From Cellulomonas sp. S1-8 (GTDB taxonomy: Bacteria > Actinomycetota > Actinomycetes > Actinomycetales > Cellulomonadaceae): 64,000 nucleotides of DNA. Each line of letters starts with the position of its first letter. The stretch's first letter is position 1. Location: NCBI RefSeq assembly GCF_026184235.1, contig NZ_CP110806.1, positions 2,542,001-2,606,000 on the forward strand, read 5' to 3'. Below, piece by piece: positions 42,651-51,244 of the stretch. The notes beneath the pieces were generated by a model. The model was not told where the DNA came from. It saw only the letters and a list, made by a program, of their open reading frames with translations, and ran no database searches. Made by a program: the position numbers and the translations under genes.

Positions 42651-43334
42651 GTGCACGCCTTCTGGCACCGCTACCAGACCGACACCAGCAGGCCCACGGC
42701 GCAGCAGGTCCGGCGCGACCTGGCGCGACGGGTGCTGCTCCCCGCAGTGGTGCTGTGGTGCGTCGTGGTGGGCCTCGGCCTGCTCATCACGGGGCCCCTG
42801 GGCAACCTGGAGGGCGAGTACGCCGTCAACGAGTGGTTCGTCCAGCAGCGCACACCGGCGCTCGATGCCGTGACGACGGTGCTCTCGGCCATCGGCCAGA
42901 CGGAGTTCCTCATCGGCGCGTGCGTGCTGGCGATCGCGCTGACGTGGTGGCGGACTCGGCAGTGGTGGTACGCGATCGTCCCGGGTCTGGCCGTGGCGGT
43001 GCAGGCCGTGATCTTCCTGTCGTCCTCGCTGGTCGTCGGGCGCGAGCGTCCCGACGTCGACCAGCTCGACCACGCCCCGCCGACGTCGAGCTACCCGAGC
43101 GGCCACACGGGCGCCGCGGCCGCGTTCTACCTGACGCTCGCGATGCAGGCGCAGCGCATCGAGCGCCCCGTGCTGCGGTGGCTCGTCACGGTCCTGTGCG
43201 TGCTCGTCCCGGTGGCCGTCGGCGTCGCACGCGCCTACCGCGGGATGCACTCCCCCACCGACGTCATCGTCGGCTTCCTCAACGGCGCCACCTGCGCCGT
43301 CCTCTCCTGGAACTACCTCCGCCGCACCCCCTGA
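42651..43334 (+). CDS. PAP2-family phosphatase (second copy)
   Basis: A 227-residue membrane phosphatase with SLVVGRERPDVD, YPSGHTGAAAAF and ARAYRGMHSPTDV motifs. The first motif lacks the leading Lys of KxxxxxxRP, with Ser/Val there instead. It is not a close duplicate of the gene upstream. GGAGGACAC precedes the GTG. Probably one operon with the preceding gene. Confidence 0.9.
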   Translation: MHAFWHRYQTDTSRPTAQQVRRDLARRVLLPAVVLWCVVVGLGLLITGPLGNLEGEYAVNEWFVQQRTPALDAVTTVLSAIGQTEFLIGACVLAIALTWWRTRQWWYAIVPGLAVAVQAVIFLSSSLVVGRERPDVDQLDHAPPTSSYPSGHTGAAAAFYLTLAMQAQRIERPVLRWLVTVLCVLVPVAVGVARAYRGMHSPTDVIVGFLNGATCAVLSWNYLRRTP

Positions 43335-43360
43335 CCCCGAGCCCACGAACGGGCGAGCGT

Positions 43361-43419
43361 GGAAGTGGTCACACAGGTGACCACTTCCGGCGCCGGGGCG
43401 TGCAGATGTGACCACTTCC
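43361..43419. repeat. Three 12-bp repeats forming alternative hairpins
   Basis: GGAAGTGGTCAC (43361-43372) is followed by its exact complement GTGACCACTTCC twice, at 43377-43388 and 43408-43419. The first copy can pair with either later copy, giving mutually exclusive stems with 4- and 35-base loops. It lies in the gap after the second PAP2 gene, so termination is the simplest role. Confidence 0.7.
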
Positions 43420-43477
43420 TCGGTCCGCGCCCGTCCGAACGCACCGGTGCCGTCGCGGACGCGACTACCGTGGTGCC

Positions 43478-43990
43478 GTGGCCCTGTTCTCCCGGCGTCG
43501 CCGGCTGCCCGATCCCCTGCGACGCGTGCTCGACCTGCGGGCCGACGCGATCCTCGCGACCACCCCGCTCGACGACGGGCGGTGGGTGGTGGCCTCGCGC
43601 CGCGCCCTGCACCTCGTCGGCGACGACGGCGCGGCCCGCACGCCGTGGGCCGACGTCGACCGCGGGTCCCTGGACGCGCAGACCCGCACCCTGACCGTGC
43701 ACTGGGTGAACGGCGCCCGCACCGCGCTCGTCCTCGCGGACGACGACGACGCGTGGGACCTGACCCAGACGTTCCGCGAGCGCGTGCAGCAGTCCGTCGT
43801 GCACGTCGAGAACGTCGTCGTGCCCGGGGTGCGCGCACCGTTGCGGGTCGCCCTGCGTCGCGACGAGGACGGCGCCCTGTTCACGCAGGTGATCGGCGAG
43901 GGCCCGGTCGACCTCACCGACCCCGCCACCGCCCGCCGCGTGGCCGACGCCGAGGCGCGCGTGCGCGCGGAGGCCGGCCTGGTGCCGTGA
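43478..43990 (+). CDS. Conserved hypothetical protein (170 aa)
   Basis: A soluble protein with no motif I recognise. The first half alternates short strands (DAILATTPLDDGRWVVASRR; LHLVGDDGAARTPWADVDRG), which looks PH-domain-like, and the end is helical and acidic. TACCGT at 43466-43471 ends 6 bases before the GTG, predicting a leaderless mRNA. It lies next to tRNA-Asn. Confidence 0.75.
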   Translation: MALFSRRRRLPDPLRRVLDLRADAILATTPLDDGRWVVASRRALHLVGDDGAARTPWADVDRGSLDAQTRTLTVHWVNGARTALVLADDDDAWDLTQTFRERVQQSVVHVENVVVPGVRAPLRVALRRDEDGALFTQVIGEGPVDLTDPATARRVADAEARVRAEAGLVP

Positions 43991-44000
43991 GCCCTCCGGG

Positions 44001-44033
44001 GCGTCCCGGGGGCGTCCCGGGGGCATCCCGGGT
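44001..44033. repeat. Three tandem 11-base repeats
   Basis: GCGTCCCGGGG occurs twice in tandem, followed by a diverged third copy (GCATCCCGGGT). It lies between the hypothetical gene and tRNA-Asn. Each unit contains the palindrome CCCGGG. No function assigned. Confidence 0.6.
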
Positions 44034-44089
44034 GCTCCGGGCGGCGTCCGGCTCACCCCGGCGGGCCTGCTATCGTTTTCCCCGCACGA

Positions 44090-44162
44090 TCCCCCGTAGC
44101 TCAATTGGCAGAGCATTCGACTGTTAATCGAAGGGTTACTGGTTCGAGTCCAGTCGGGGGAG
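44090..44162 (+). tRNA. tRNA-Asn (anticodon GTT)
   Basis: A 73-base cloverleaf: TCCCCCG pairs with CGGGGGA, D-arm AGCTCAATTGGCAGAGC, anticodon loop CTGTTAA, T-arm ACTGG-TTCGAGT-CCAGT, discriminator G. TATCGT at 44071-44076 is a plausible -10, 13 bases before the mature 5' end. Confidence 0.96.
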
Positions 44163-44164
44163 CA

Positions 44165-44758
44165 TCAGAGCAGGTCAGAGGCAGGACGGCGCTCCGCGAG
44201 GGGCGCCGTTCGTCGTGGTGGCGCCGTCCGCAGCGGCAGGCGATGGAGCTCGACGTCCTCGACGGCTCCCGCGCGCAGCGTGCACGTCAGGTAGGTGCAC
44301 GCGGGCTGCCGGCGGCGGTCGGTCGGCGAGCCCGGGTTGAGCAGACGCACGCCCCGCGGTGTCACGGAGTCCCACGGGATGTGGCTGTGCCCGAAGACGA
44401 GCACGTCGACGTCGGTGAAGCGCTCGTCGCACCGCCGCTCGCGCCCGGCCGCCGCCCCCGTCTCGTGGACGACGGCGAGCCGCACGCCCGCGACCACCGT
44501 GCGCGCGACCTCGGGCAGGCGCGCCACCAGGGCCGGCGGGTCGTTGTTGCCGTGGCACGCCAGCAGGCGGGCGGCGCGCTCCTCGACGCGGTCGAGCAGG
44601 TCGGTGGTCACCCAGTCCCCCGCGTGGACCACGAGGTCGGCGTCGGCCACCGCCTGCCACAGCACCGGGGGCAGGTCACGGGCGCGGGCGGGGACGTGCG
44701 TGTCCGCGACCACGAGGACACGGACGGCCGACGGGGCGGCGGGGGCGGCGGTCGTCAT
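44165..44758 (-). CDS. YfcE/MJ0936-type metallophosphoesterase
   Basis: A 197-residue dinuclear phosphodiesterase. The metal-binding motifs are VVADTHVP, VVHAGDW, CHGNNDPP, VVHETG and FGHSHIPWD. GAGGAG lies just upstream of the ATG at 44758. Natural substrate unknown. The stop is 2 bases from the 3' end of tRNA-Asn on the opposite strand. Confidence 0.88.
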   Translation of the reverse strand: MTTAAPAAPSAVRVLVVADTHVPARARDLPPVLWQAVADADLVVHAGDWVTTDLLDRVEERAARLLACHGNNDPPALVARLPEVARTVVAGVRLAVVHETGAAAGRERRCDERFTDVDVLVFGHSHIPWDSVTPRGVRLLNPGSPTDRRRQPACTYLTCTLRAGAVEDVELHRLPLRTAPPRRTAPLAERRPASDLL

Positions 44759-44832
44759 CTCCTCGATGCTCCTCCAGGCGACTCGTCGTCGCACCCTCGC
44801 CCACGGCGCCCCTGCGGGTCTACGTTGGGCTC

Positions 44833-45243
44833 ATGGTCCGGCTGCTGCTGCGCACGCTGATCTTCCTGCTCTCCGCCGCGCTCGGCCTGCTCGTCGCGGC
44901 CGCGGTGCTCGACGGGTTCACGGTCACCGCCTCGGGTTTCGTGGTGACCGTCGCGGTGTTCGCCATCGCCCAGTCGGTGCTCTCGCCGTTCGTCTTCAAG
45001 ATGAGCAGCCGGTACGCACCTGCGTTCCTCGGCGGGATCGGGCTGCTGTCGACGTACGTCGCGCTGCTCCTCGCGCACCTGCTGACCGACGGCCTGCGGA
45101 TCAGCGGCGTCTCGACGTGGGTGCTCGCCACGATCATCGTCTGGGCGGTCACCGCGGTGGCGACCTTCACGCTGCCGTTCCTCATGCTGCGGGAGAAGCG
45201 TGCCCGGCGAGCGGGCGGCGAGGCCGCGACCACCGCGCGCTGA
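44833..45243 (+). CDS. Phage-holin-family-like membrane protein (chromosomal, PF04020 type)
   Basis: A 136-residue protein with four transmembrane segments (LIFLLSAALGLLVAAAVLDG; FVVTVAVFAIAQSVLSPFVF; APAFLGGIGLLSTYVALLLA; VLATIIVWAVTAVATFTLPF). This is the mycobacterial/actinobacterial holin_4_2-like family and no lysis genes are near. TACGTT at 44821-44826 ends 6 bases before the ATG, predicting a leaderless mRNA. Confidence 0.82.
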   Translation: MVRLLLRTLIFLLSAALGLLVAAAVLDGFTVTASGFVVTVAVFAIAQSVLSPFVFKMSSRYAPAFLGGIGLLSTYVALLLAHLLTDGLRISGVSTWVLATIIVWAVTAVATFTLPFLMLREKRARRAGGEAATTAR

Positions 45244-45540
45244 GCGCGCCGGCGCACCCCCTCCCAGGGGAGTCCGGCACCCCCCCGAACACCGCCGTGA
45301 CCTGCACCGATGCACCACACGGTGGAGGGGCTGGACGAACGACCGCGTGAGCCTCACACTTGCCTCACTCCCGCTCGTCCCGGGACCACCACCTCGCCTC
45401 ACCCCTGCTTTGCCGTGCCCCCGTCCGGGCACCCGCCGGCACCGCCGACAGGACCCCGGACGCGTCGTCGACCCCGCGTCGGATCCCCCTGTCACCACCC
45501 GTCGTCCGGCCCGTCCTGGCCGGGGAAGGATGCGTCGTCC

Positions 45541-46335
45541 GTGCTGCGCTCCGTGGCCACCCACCTCTCGCTCGACGTGCACGCCCCGCTCGAGCTGCTG
45601 CTGTCCGTCGCCGTGGCGGACGGGCCGTACGAGCGCAGCGAGCTGCTCCTCGTGCGCACCGACGACTCACCGCTCGACGTGCAGGAGATCAAGACGCCGC
45701 ACGGCGGCCGCATCCACCGGATCCTGGCCCCGCAGGGCCGCGTCGTCGTCGACTACCAGGCCAACGTCACCGGGCACGCGGACCCCGCCGCGCTCGAGGA
45801 CGTCGACCTCGTCGAGTACCGCCGGCCCAGCCGGTACGTCGACTCCGACCGGCTCCTGGCGTTCGCGCGCGACCAGTTCCGCGGGCTGGCCGGTCCGGAC
45901 CTGCTCGACGCCGTGGTCCTGTGGGTGAGCCGGCACGTGACGTACCTGTCCGGGTCGAGCCTGCCGACCGACGGCGCCACCGACACGCTGCTCAAGCGGC
46001 GGGGCGTGTGCCGCGACTTCGCGCACCTCGTCGTGGCCCTGCTGCGCGCGTGCGACGTCCCGGCACGGCTCGCCTCGGTGTACGCCCCGGGGCTCAAGCC
46101 GATGGACTTCCACGCGGTCGCCGAGGCGTACGTCGAGGGCGCCTGGTACGTGGTGGACGCGACGCGCCTGGCCCCGCGCGCGTCGCTGCTGCGCATCGCG
46201 ACGGGCCGTGACGCGACGGACACCGCGTTCCTGTCGTACTACGGCGGCAGCCTGCGCCTGCGCTCGATGACAGTGACCGCCGTGACGGACACCCGCCTCG
46301 AGGACGACGGCACGGGACTGGTCCCGCTGCGCTGA
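45541..46335 (+). CDS. Transglutaminase-like cysteine-protease-fold protein
   Basis: A 264-residue protein. The catalytic triad is visible: Cys in KRRGVCRDFAHL, His in PMDFHAVAEAYV and Asp in WYVVDATRL. The N-terminal domain (LSLDVHAPLELLLSVAVADG) is the beta-sandwich common to this group. The GTG has GGAAGGA 11 bases upstream. The 297 bases before it hold no gene that I recognise, only C-rich sequence with repeated CCTCAC. Substrate unknown. Confidence 0.85.
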   Translation: MLRSVATHLSLDVHAPLELLLSVAVADGPYERSELLLVRTDDSPLDVQEIKTPHGGRIHRILAPQGRVVVDYQANVTGHADPAALEDVDLVEYRRPSRYVDSDRLLAFARDQFRGLAGPDLLDAVVLWVSRHVTYLSGSSLPTDGATDTLLKRRGVCRDFAHLVVALLRACDVPARLASVYAPGLKPMDFHAVAEAYVEGAWYVVDATRLAPRASLLRIATGRDATDTAFLSYYGGSLRLRSMTVTAVTDTRLEDDGTGLVPLR

Positions 46336-46371
46336 CCTGCAGGCCGGGTGGGGTGGCCGCGCGCAGACCCC

Positions 46372-48336
46372 TCAGGCGGGCTCGCGCAGCGTGCGGCGCT
46401 GCGACTCGAGCTCGAGCAGCTCGCCCAGCAGCGTGCGCTGCTCAGCCGGGTCCGCGTCGCCGCCGAGCCGCTGCAGCCGCCCGCGGACGTCGGCGATCCG
46501 GCGCGTGACCCCGATGTCGACGAGCCGCAGCACGACGCCACGGACGTAGCCGGGCAACGACCCGGGCCGGTCCTCGGGCAGCGGCGCCACCGAGAGCTCG
46601 GTGAGCAGCGAGTGCACGGGCTCGGCGGCCTCCTCGAGCACCGCCCCCACCCACGCGGCCTCACCGGCCCGCGCCACGACGTCCCGGGCGGCCGTCACTC
46701 CCCCGGCGGCCCGCACGGCCTCGTGCACCGCCCGGTACGCGGGTGCCGTGCAGGCGTCGGGCGCGAGGGCGTCGAACTCCGCAGGGACGAGCGTGGGGTG
46801 CTGCAGCACGACCTCCAGGGCGGTGCGCTCGACCTGCGCGACGGGGTCCCGCCGGTCGGGTGCGGCCATGCGCACCACCGGGACCGGCGTCGGTGCGTCG
46901 CCCGCGGCGCTCGTCGGCCGCCGGCCGCCGTCCCGGTCGGCAGCGGGCCGCGTGCCACCGCGCGGACCGCGCCGAGCGGCGTCGCCGACGGCCCGACGGA
47001 CCCCGGCGACGTCGTCCATGCCGAGCCACCCGGCGAGCAGCCGCTCGTACTCCGGCCGCAGCGCCGAGTCACGGATGCCCGCGACCACCGGTGCGGCGGC
47101 GCGCAGCGCGCCCACCCGCCCCTCGGCGGTCGTCAGGTCGTGCGCCTCGAGCGTCGAGCGGATGACGAACTCGAACAGCGGCTGCCGCGAGGAGACCAGC
47201 GCGCGCACCGCGTCCGGGCCACGCTCCTGGCGCAGCTCGCAGGGGTCCATCCCGGACGGCTCGACGGCCACGAACGTCTGCGCCGAGAACGCCTGGTCCT
47301 CGCCGAAGGCGCGCAGCGCGGCCTTCTGCCCGGCAGCGTCCCCGTCGAACGTGAAGACGACCTCGCCGCCCACCGACGACCCCCCGGCGAGCTGGACCCC
47401 GCTCGCTCCCCCGCTGTCGCCGACGAGCCGGCGCACGATGCGCGCGTGGTCCGGCCCGAAGGCCGTGCCGCAGGTCGCCACCGCCGTGGGCACACCCGAC
47501 AGGTGCATGGCCATGACGTCGGTGTAGCCCTCGACGACCACGACCTGCTTGGCGCGGGAGATCTCCCGCTTGGCCAGGTCGATGCCGTACAGCACGTGCG
47601 ACTTGCGGTACAGCGGGGTCTCGGGGGTGTTGAGGTACTTGGGGCCGGTGTCCTCGTCGAAGAGCCGGCGTGCACCGAAGCCGACGGTCTCGCCCGTGAC
47701 CTCGCGGATCGGCCACACCAGACGGCCGCGGAACCGGTCGTAGATGCCGCGCTGCCCCTGGCTGACCAGGCCCGACGCAGTCAGCTCGGCCTCCGTGAAC
47801 CCCCGTCCGCGCAGGTGGCGCAGCAGCGAGTCCCAGCCCTGCGGGGCGAACCCGACACCGAAGTCGTCGGCGGCCGTCCGGTCGAACCCACGCTCGGAGA
47901 GGAACGCCCGCGCCGCCGTCGCCTGGGGCGACACGAGCTGCTCGCGGTAGAACTCCTCGGTGATCCGGTGGGCGTCCAGCAGGCGGCGTCGGCGACCCGG
48001 CTCCTCGCCGGGGCGCGACGGCCCGCCACCCTCCTCGTACCGCAGCTGCATGCCCGCGCGCGACGCCAGGTACTCGACCGCGTCGGTGAAACCGAGCCCG
48101 TCGACCTGCTGGACGAAGGCGATCACGTCGCCGCCCTCACCGCACCCGAAGCAGTGGTAGCGCCCCACCTGGGGCCGCACGTGGAACGAGGGCGAGCGCT
48201 CGTCGTGGAAGGGGCACAGCCCCTTGAGGGAGCCGACGCCCGCGGGCCGCAGCGCGACGTGCGCACCGACGACCTCCTCGATGCGGACACGCTCGCGGAC
48301 GGCCTCCACGTCCTCCCGCAGAATCCGTCCGGCCAC
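46372..48336 (-). CDS. dnaG: DNA primase
   Basis: A 654-residue primase. The N-terminal zinc finger is CPFHDERSPSF...YHCFGCGEGGD. The catalytic TOPRIM domain has VVVEGYTDVMAMH and FTFDGDAAG. The C-terminal helical region binds DnaB. TAGACT (48349-48344) ends 7 bases before the GTG, predicting a leaderless mRNA. In most actinobacteria dgt lies immediately upstream on the same strand; here a DGPF gene and a low-G+C island separate them. Confidence 0.95.
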   Translation of the reverse strand: MAGRILREDVEAVRERVRIEEVVGAHVALRPAGVGSLKGLCPFHDERSPSFHVRPQVGRYHCFGCGEGGDVIAFVQQVDGLGFTDAVEYLASRAGMQLRYEEGGGPSRPGEEPGRRRRLLDAHRITEEFYREQLVSPQATAARAFLSERGFDRTAADDFGVGFAPQGWDSLLRHLRGRGFTEAELTASGLVSQGQRGIYDRFRGRLVWPIREVTGETVGFGARRLFDEDTGPKYLNTPETPLYRKSHVLYGIDLAKREISRAKQVVVVEGYTDVMAMHLSGVPTAVATCGTAFGPDHARIVRRLVGDSGGASGVQLAGGSSVGGEVVFTFDGDAAGQKAALRAFGEDQAFSAQTFVAVEPSGMDPCELRQERGPDAVRALVSSRQPLFEFVIRSTLEAHDLTTAEGRVGALRAAAPVVAGIRDSALRPEYERLLAGWLGMDDVAGVRRAVGDAARRGPRGGTRPAADRDGGRRPTSAAGDAPTPVPVVRMAAPDRRDPVAQVERTALEVVLQHPTLVPAEFDALAPDACTAPAYRAVHEAVRAAGGVTAARDVVARAGEAAWVGAVLEEAAEPVHSLLTELSVAPLPEDRPGSLPGYVRGVVLRLVDIGVTRRIADVRGRLQRLGGDADPAEQRTLLGELLELESQRRTLREPA

Positions 48337-48449
48337 GGGCGAGAGTCTAGGCGTCCTGCCGACGTGGCACGTGGTGTCGAATGTCCTGCGGGCCGACCGT
48401 CATGGCAGTGACCGGGCGGACCGCGCCCGCGAGGCACGAGGAGGACGAC

Positions 48450-48791
48450 GTGGAGTACATGCTCTTCATCTGCACCGACCCCGAGGGGCAGGACGCCGCA
48501 CCCGGCGACCTGACGATCGAGCAGTGGGTCGCCGACGTGGACGGGCGCGGGATGCGGCACCACGGCAACCGGCTGCGGCCGGTCGAGGCCGCCACGACGG
48601 TGCGGCGACGCGGCGACAAGGTCGTGCTGACCGACGGGCCGTTCGCAGAGACCCGCGAACAGATCGCCGGCTACGACGTCATCGAGGCCGCGGACCTGGA
48701 CGAGGCCGTCGCGATCGCGGCGGCACACCCGATGGCCCGTGCGGGCCGGGTCGAGGTCCGGCCGTTCTGGCCCATGGGCGACGGCGACTGA
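48450..48791 (+). CDS. YciI-like DGPF-domain protein (orphan)
   Basis: A 113-residue paralogue of the protein at 40187: VEYMLFICTDPEGQDAAPGD, then VVLTDGPFAETREQIAGYDV and a C-terminal GRVEVRPFWPMG. GAGGAGGA precedes the GTG. No ECF sigma gene follows it here. It may belong to the same ECF42 regulon. Confidence 0.88.
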   Translation: MEYMLFICTDPEGQDAAPGDLTIEQWVADVDGRGMRHHGNRLRPVEAATTVRRRGDKVVLTDGPFAETREQIAGYDVIEAADLDEAVAIAAAHPMARAGRVEVRPFWPMGDGD

Positions 48792-48812
48792 GCCCCGCGG
48801 CGCTCGTGTCGG

Positions 48813-48932
48813 TCAGTGCAGCGGCGGGCGCACCAGCCGGTGGTGCAGGACGACCGCCGACACATCGGTCAACGACGCGACCCGGTCGACGACGACACGC
48901 AGCCGGCGCGTGTCGTCGTCGGCCGCTGCGTC
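48813..48932 (-). pseudogene. Displaced 3' end of dgt (40 codons)
   Basis: Read on the minus strand, this fragment encodes DDDTRRLRVVVDRVASLTD followed by VSAVVLHHRLVRPPLH and a stop. It aligns without gaps to the C-terminus of the intact dgt (DDDTQRLRVVVDQVASLTD, VSAVDLHARLVRSR). It has no start or upstream coding part. It marks the far edge of the island inserted at the dgt 3' end. The 300 bases from 48792 to 49096 hold only this remnant and AT-richer island leader sequence. Confidence 0.85.
48884..48926. repeat. Left att-like repeat of the dgt island
   Basis: A 43-base block matching 51310-51352 at 41 positions. It starts GGTCGACGACGACACGCAGC and, after two mismatches, ends GCGTGTCGTCGTCGGCCGC. 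Similarity then stops abruptly toward the island. Confidence 0.75.
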
Positions 48933-49096
48933 TGATGGCCCTCAGCTGCGCGGCATGACAACCGACGAGCCGACGCTCGTCGACGAACGCAGCTGCGGGT
49001 TGCCCTCTAGTTCCACTCTGCCTCAAATTGCTGCTCGAAGTCTCAGACTGTCGAGCGAACTCGCCATAGTCTGTACCGCGAGACGAGGAGGAGTCG

Positions 49097-50248
49097 ATGG
49101 CACACATCGTGCGCGCAACCGTCGATGGCCTGGCGGGTCGCACCGACAGCCTAGACGTTAGATTTGATCGCCATTTGAACATCTTGTGGGGTCTCAATGG
49201 AACCGGCAAATCAACGTTTCTACGGCTACTACATTGCGCGCTAAGCGACGAGGTGACTCCGGCCCTCCGACTTCCGTTCTCACGAATATCCGTTGACATC
49301 TACAGTGCGACGCACGACACAATCATCACGCGTTCACTTTCCAAGGCCGACTTTGCCCCTCATGGAAGCCTTTCGACGCGCGACGAGCTCGATGCTTTCG
49401 AGTTTCTAGTGAGGTCAGGAGAGCATCCACGATGGACTACCAAGTTTGATGGGGAGCGACCCGATCGGCCCGTCCGGAAATTGCAGCACTCATATCTCCC
49501 TATAAGCAGACTTGTCGAAGATCAGTATTCGAGCCGACGCCCCGAGAGGACGCGCGGACGAATCGATGAAGCGACGCTAGACGATTTGTTTGCACAGCAG
49601 ATAACAGACCGTTGGAGGTCGTACCAGGCCATTTCCCTGGCGCGGGTGAGGGATATTCAACAGGAGGGTCTCGCGCGCGTTCTTTCGACTCTCTTCGGCG
49701 GAGCACGAGGCAAGGCTAGCCCTCGAGCTTCCGGCGTTGACAGCCAGCGAGCATACGAGCTCACTAGAGACTTCCTCAGGGCACAGAATATGCGGGTGAC
49801 TTTCAATGCCAAGTCATTCGCAGATCGATTCAAGGACGACGCTTCCCTCCAAGAGATTGTCGAAGACATTCGTGTGGTAACGAAGCGAATCGGGGAAGCG
49901 GTACGACCGCAATTTGAGCTAGAGCAGCTCCTGCGAATGATGTACGCCGGGGACAAGGCCGTGTCTCTCAAGCCAGGATCGATAGATGTGCAGGTGAATG
50001 GTGACGAAATTCCGCTATTCGCGCTTTCGTCCGGTGAGCGCCAATTGCTCCAGATGTTCCTCCTGGCGCTAGGTGGCGAAGAGAGTTCGGTAATCATTGA
50101 TGAACCTGAACTATCGCTTCACGTCGACTGGCAAGAAACGCTTGTTGAGTCCATGCGGGCGCTGAACGGGCGGTGCCAGCTCATTTTTGCCACTCATAGC
50201 CCCGAGATCATGGCGCACATCCCCGACTCAAAGATCCGTAAACTGTGA
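49097..50248 (+). CDS. ABC/AAA-type ATPase of a PARIS-like two-gene defence system (AriA-like)
   Basis: A 383-residue SMC/ABC-like ATPase. Walker A is GLNGTGKS (residues 32-39), the ABC signature is LSSGERQ (310-316), Walker B is VIIDEPELSLH with Asp335-Glu336, and the switch His lies in FATHSPEIM. There is no transporter domain or membrane segment. The middle 200 residues are helical and charged, as in OLD and AriA ATPases. The ATG follows GAGGAGGA. Codon use is far less G/C-biased than its neighbours. It overlaps the TOPRIM gene (GTGA). In PARIS the ATPase assembly senses a phage trigger and releases the toxin partner. Assignment to PARIS rather than another ATPase-TOPRIM pair is inference. 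Confidence 0.8.
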   Translation: MAHIVRATVDGLAGRTDSLDVRFDRHLNILWGLNGTGKSTFLRLLHCALSDEVTPALRLPFSRISVDIYSATHDTIITRSLSKADFAPHGSLSTRDELDAFEFLVRSGEHPRWTTKFDGERPDRPVRKLQHSYLPISRLVEDQYSSRRPERTRGRIDEATLDDLFAQQITDRWRSYQAISLARVRDIQQEGLARVLSTLFGGARGKASPRASGVDSQRAYELTRDFLRAQNMRVTFNAKSFADRFKDDASLQEIVEDIRVVTKRIGEAVRPQFELEQLLRMMYAGDKAVSLKPGSIDVQVNGDEIPLFALSSGERQLLQMFLLALGGEESSVIIDEPELSLHVDWQETLVESMRALNGRCQLIFATHSPEIMAHIPDSKIRKL

Positions 50249-51204
50249 ATCCGACTAAAATTCCTAGGGACGCTGCCGCGTTCGCGCGACGCGCTATGAT
50301 GGCGAGATCAAAGCGGATCTGGATCCTAGTCGAAGGGCGCGACCACGACGTCGCTTTCTACGACAGAGTGTGCCGGCAAAGCAAAGGCGTCAAAAATCAC
50401 GGCTACAACATCGACGTCCGTCTCGGCGAGACGATATCTATAGATGGAAAGTCGAGTGGAGGAAAGAGGCACCTCACCAAGTTGCACGCGTTCTTTCGGA
50501 AGATGGGCGTGTTGACTCAGGGTTCAAGTGAGAACAAACGGATCATACTCATCGCTCTCGATAAGGATGCCGATGACCTGACTGGCAGGAGGTTACGTTC
50601 AAACCATGTGCTCTATACGATGCATGCGGATGTCGAAGCCGAGATCTATGCACATACCGATATTCGTAAAGCACTCGCCGACACTCTCTCGTTGAGCAAG
50701 TCAGAGGCAAAGGCGCTGGCAGGTACTGTCGGGGAACCGTTAAGACAAATCGCGGCAGCCTGGGTAGAATGGGTATCACTCGGAGTCGTCGTTGCTTCGT
50801 GCCGCGTTCGTTGTTCGCTCCGTTATGGGCTGCCGTCTCGCATAAACTCCGAAGTTTATGGACCGGTCGACCAATTGGCGCATCGCGACGCATGGGCGAT
50901 CGTTCGTGCCAGCCCTTCTTATAGCCCCACTCGCGAACAATGGGTGAGATCGCGCGTGGGTGCAGCAGTCCGGTCCGGGAGGCTCCAACGGAACATCAAA
51001 GGAAAGCACGTGCCCGGGTACCTCAGTGTCCTAGTCTGCAACCACTTCAAGGCTCGAAGGCCTGTTTCGCTAAAAGGGTTCGAGTCTCGCATAACCAGCG
51101 TCGCCTTGAGTCGGGTTAAGTTCGACGAGAGCTGGACAAGTCATTGGACCCACCCAATCGAACGTCTGATCGCGATTGATGACGGGCCGGAGCAACGGCA
51201 ATAG
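50245..51204 (+). CDS. TOPRIM/DUF4435-like effector of a PARIS-like system (AriB-like)
   Basis: A 319-residue protein. ILVEGRDHDVAFYDRV supplies the TOPRIM Glu30 and IILIALDKDADD supplies the Asp106-x-Asp108 pair; HADVEAEIY follows as a further acidic motif. This is the DUF4435/OLD-type nuclease arrangement. The GTG start overlaps the ATPase stop. The C-terminal half is basic and unassigned. In PARIS, AriB is a nuclease activated when AriA is triggered, aborting infection. Lower G+C and non-native codon use support recent acquisition. Confidence 0.75.
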   Translation: MNPTKIPRDAAAFARRAMMARSKRIWILVEGRDHDVAFYDRVCRQSKGVKNHGYNIDVRLGETISIDGKSSGGKRHLTKLHAFFRKMGVLTQGSSENKRIILIALDKDADDLTGRRLRSNHVLYTMHADVEAEIYAHTDIRKALADTLSLSKSEAKALAGTVGEPLRQIAAAWVEWVSLGVVVASCRVRCSLRYGLPSRINSEVYGPVDQLAHRDAWAIVRASPSYSPTREQWVRSRVGAAVRSGRLQRNIKGKHVPGYLSVLVCNHFKARRPVSLKGFESRITSVALSRVKFDESWTSHWTHPIERLIAIDDGPEQRQ

Positions 51205-51244
51205 TGGTCGAGATCGGTCTGGGTCACGTGCGTACTCGCGAGCT

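Larger units (their letters stand above)
48933..51244. mobile_element. Low-G+C genomic island inserted at the 3' end of dgt
   Basis: Base composition drops from about 72% G+C in flanking genes to about half (31 of 60 bases at 50041-50100). The island carries two overlapping genes of a defence-like system and is bounded by copies of the dgt 3' end. No integrase, transposase or terminal inverted repeats are visible, so the mode of entry is unknown. The dgt-end duplication resembles site-specific integration into a gene 3' end that restores the reading frame. Confidence 0.78.

Noticed and set aside
44001..44033. CRISPR-like array
   Set aside because: The repeats are 11 bases, directly abutting, with no spacers and no cas genes.
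44833..45243. Prophage holin as evidence of a phage remnant
   Set aside because: The gene belongs to a chromosomal holin-fold family, has native composition and no lysis or structural phage genes around it.
49097..51204. Gabija, Septu or retron-type defence system
   Set aside because: The TOPRIM protein is separate from the ATPase, there is no helicase or HNH nuclease, and no reverse transcriptase or retron RNA.
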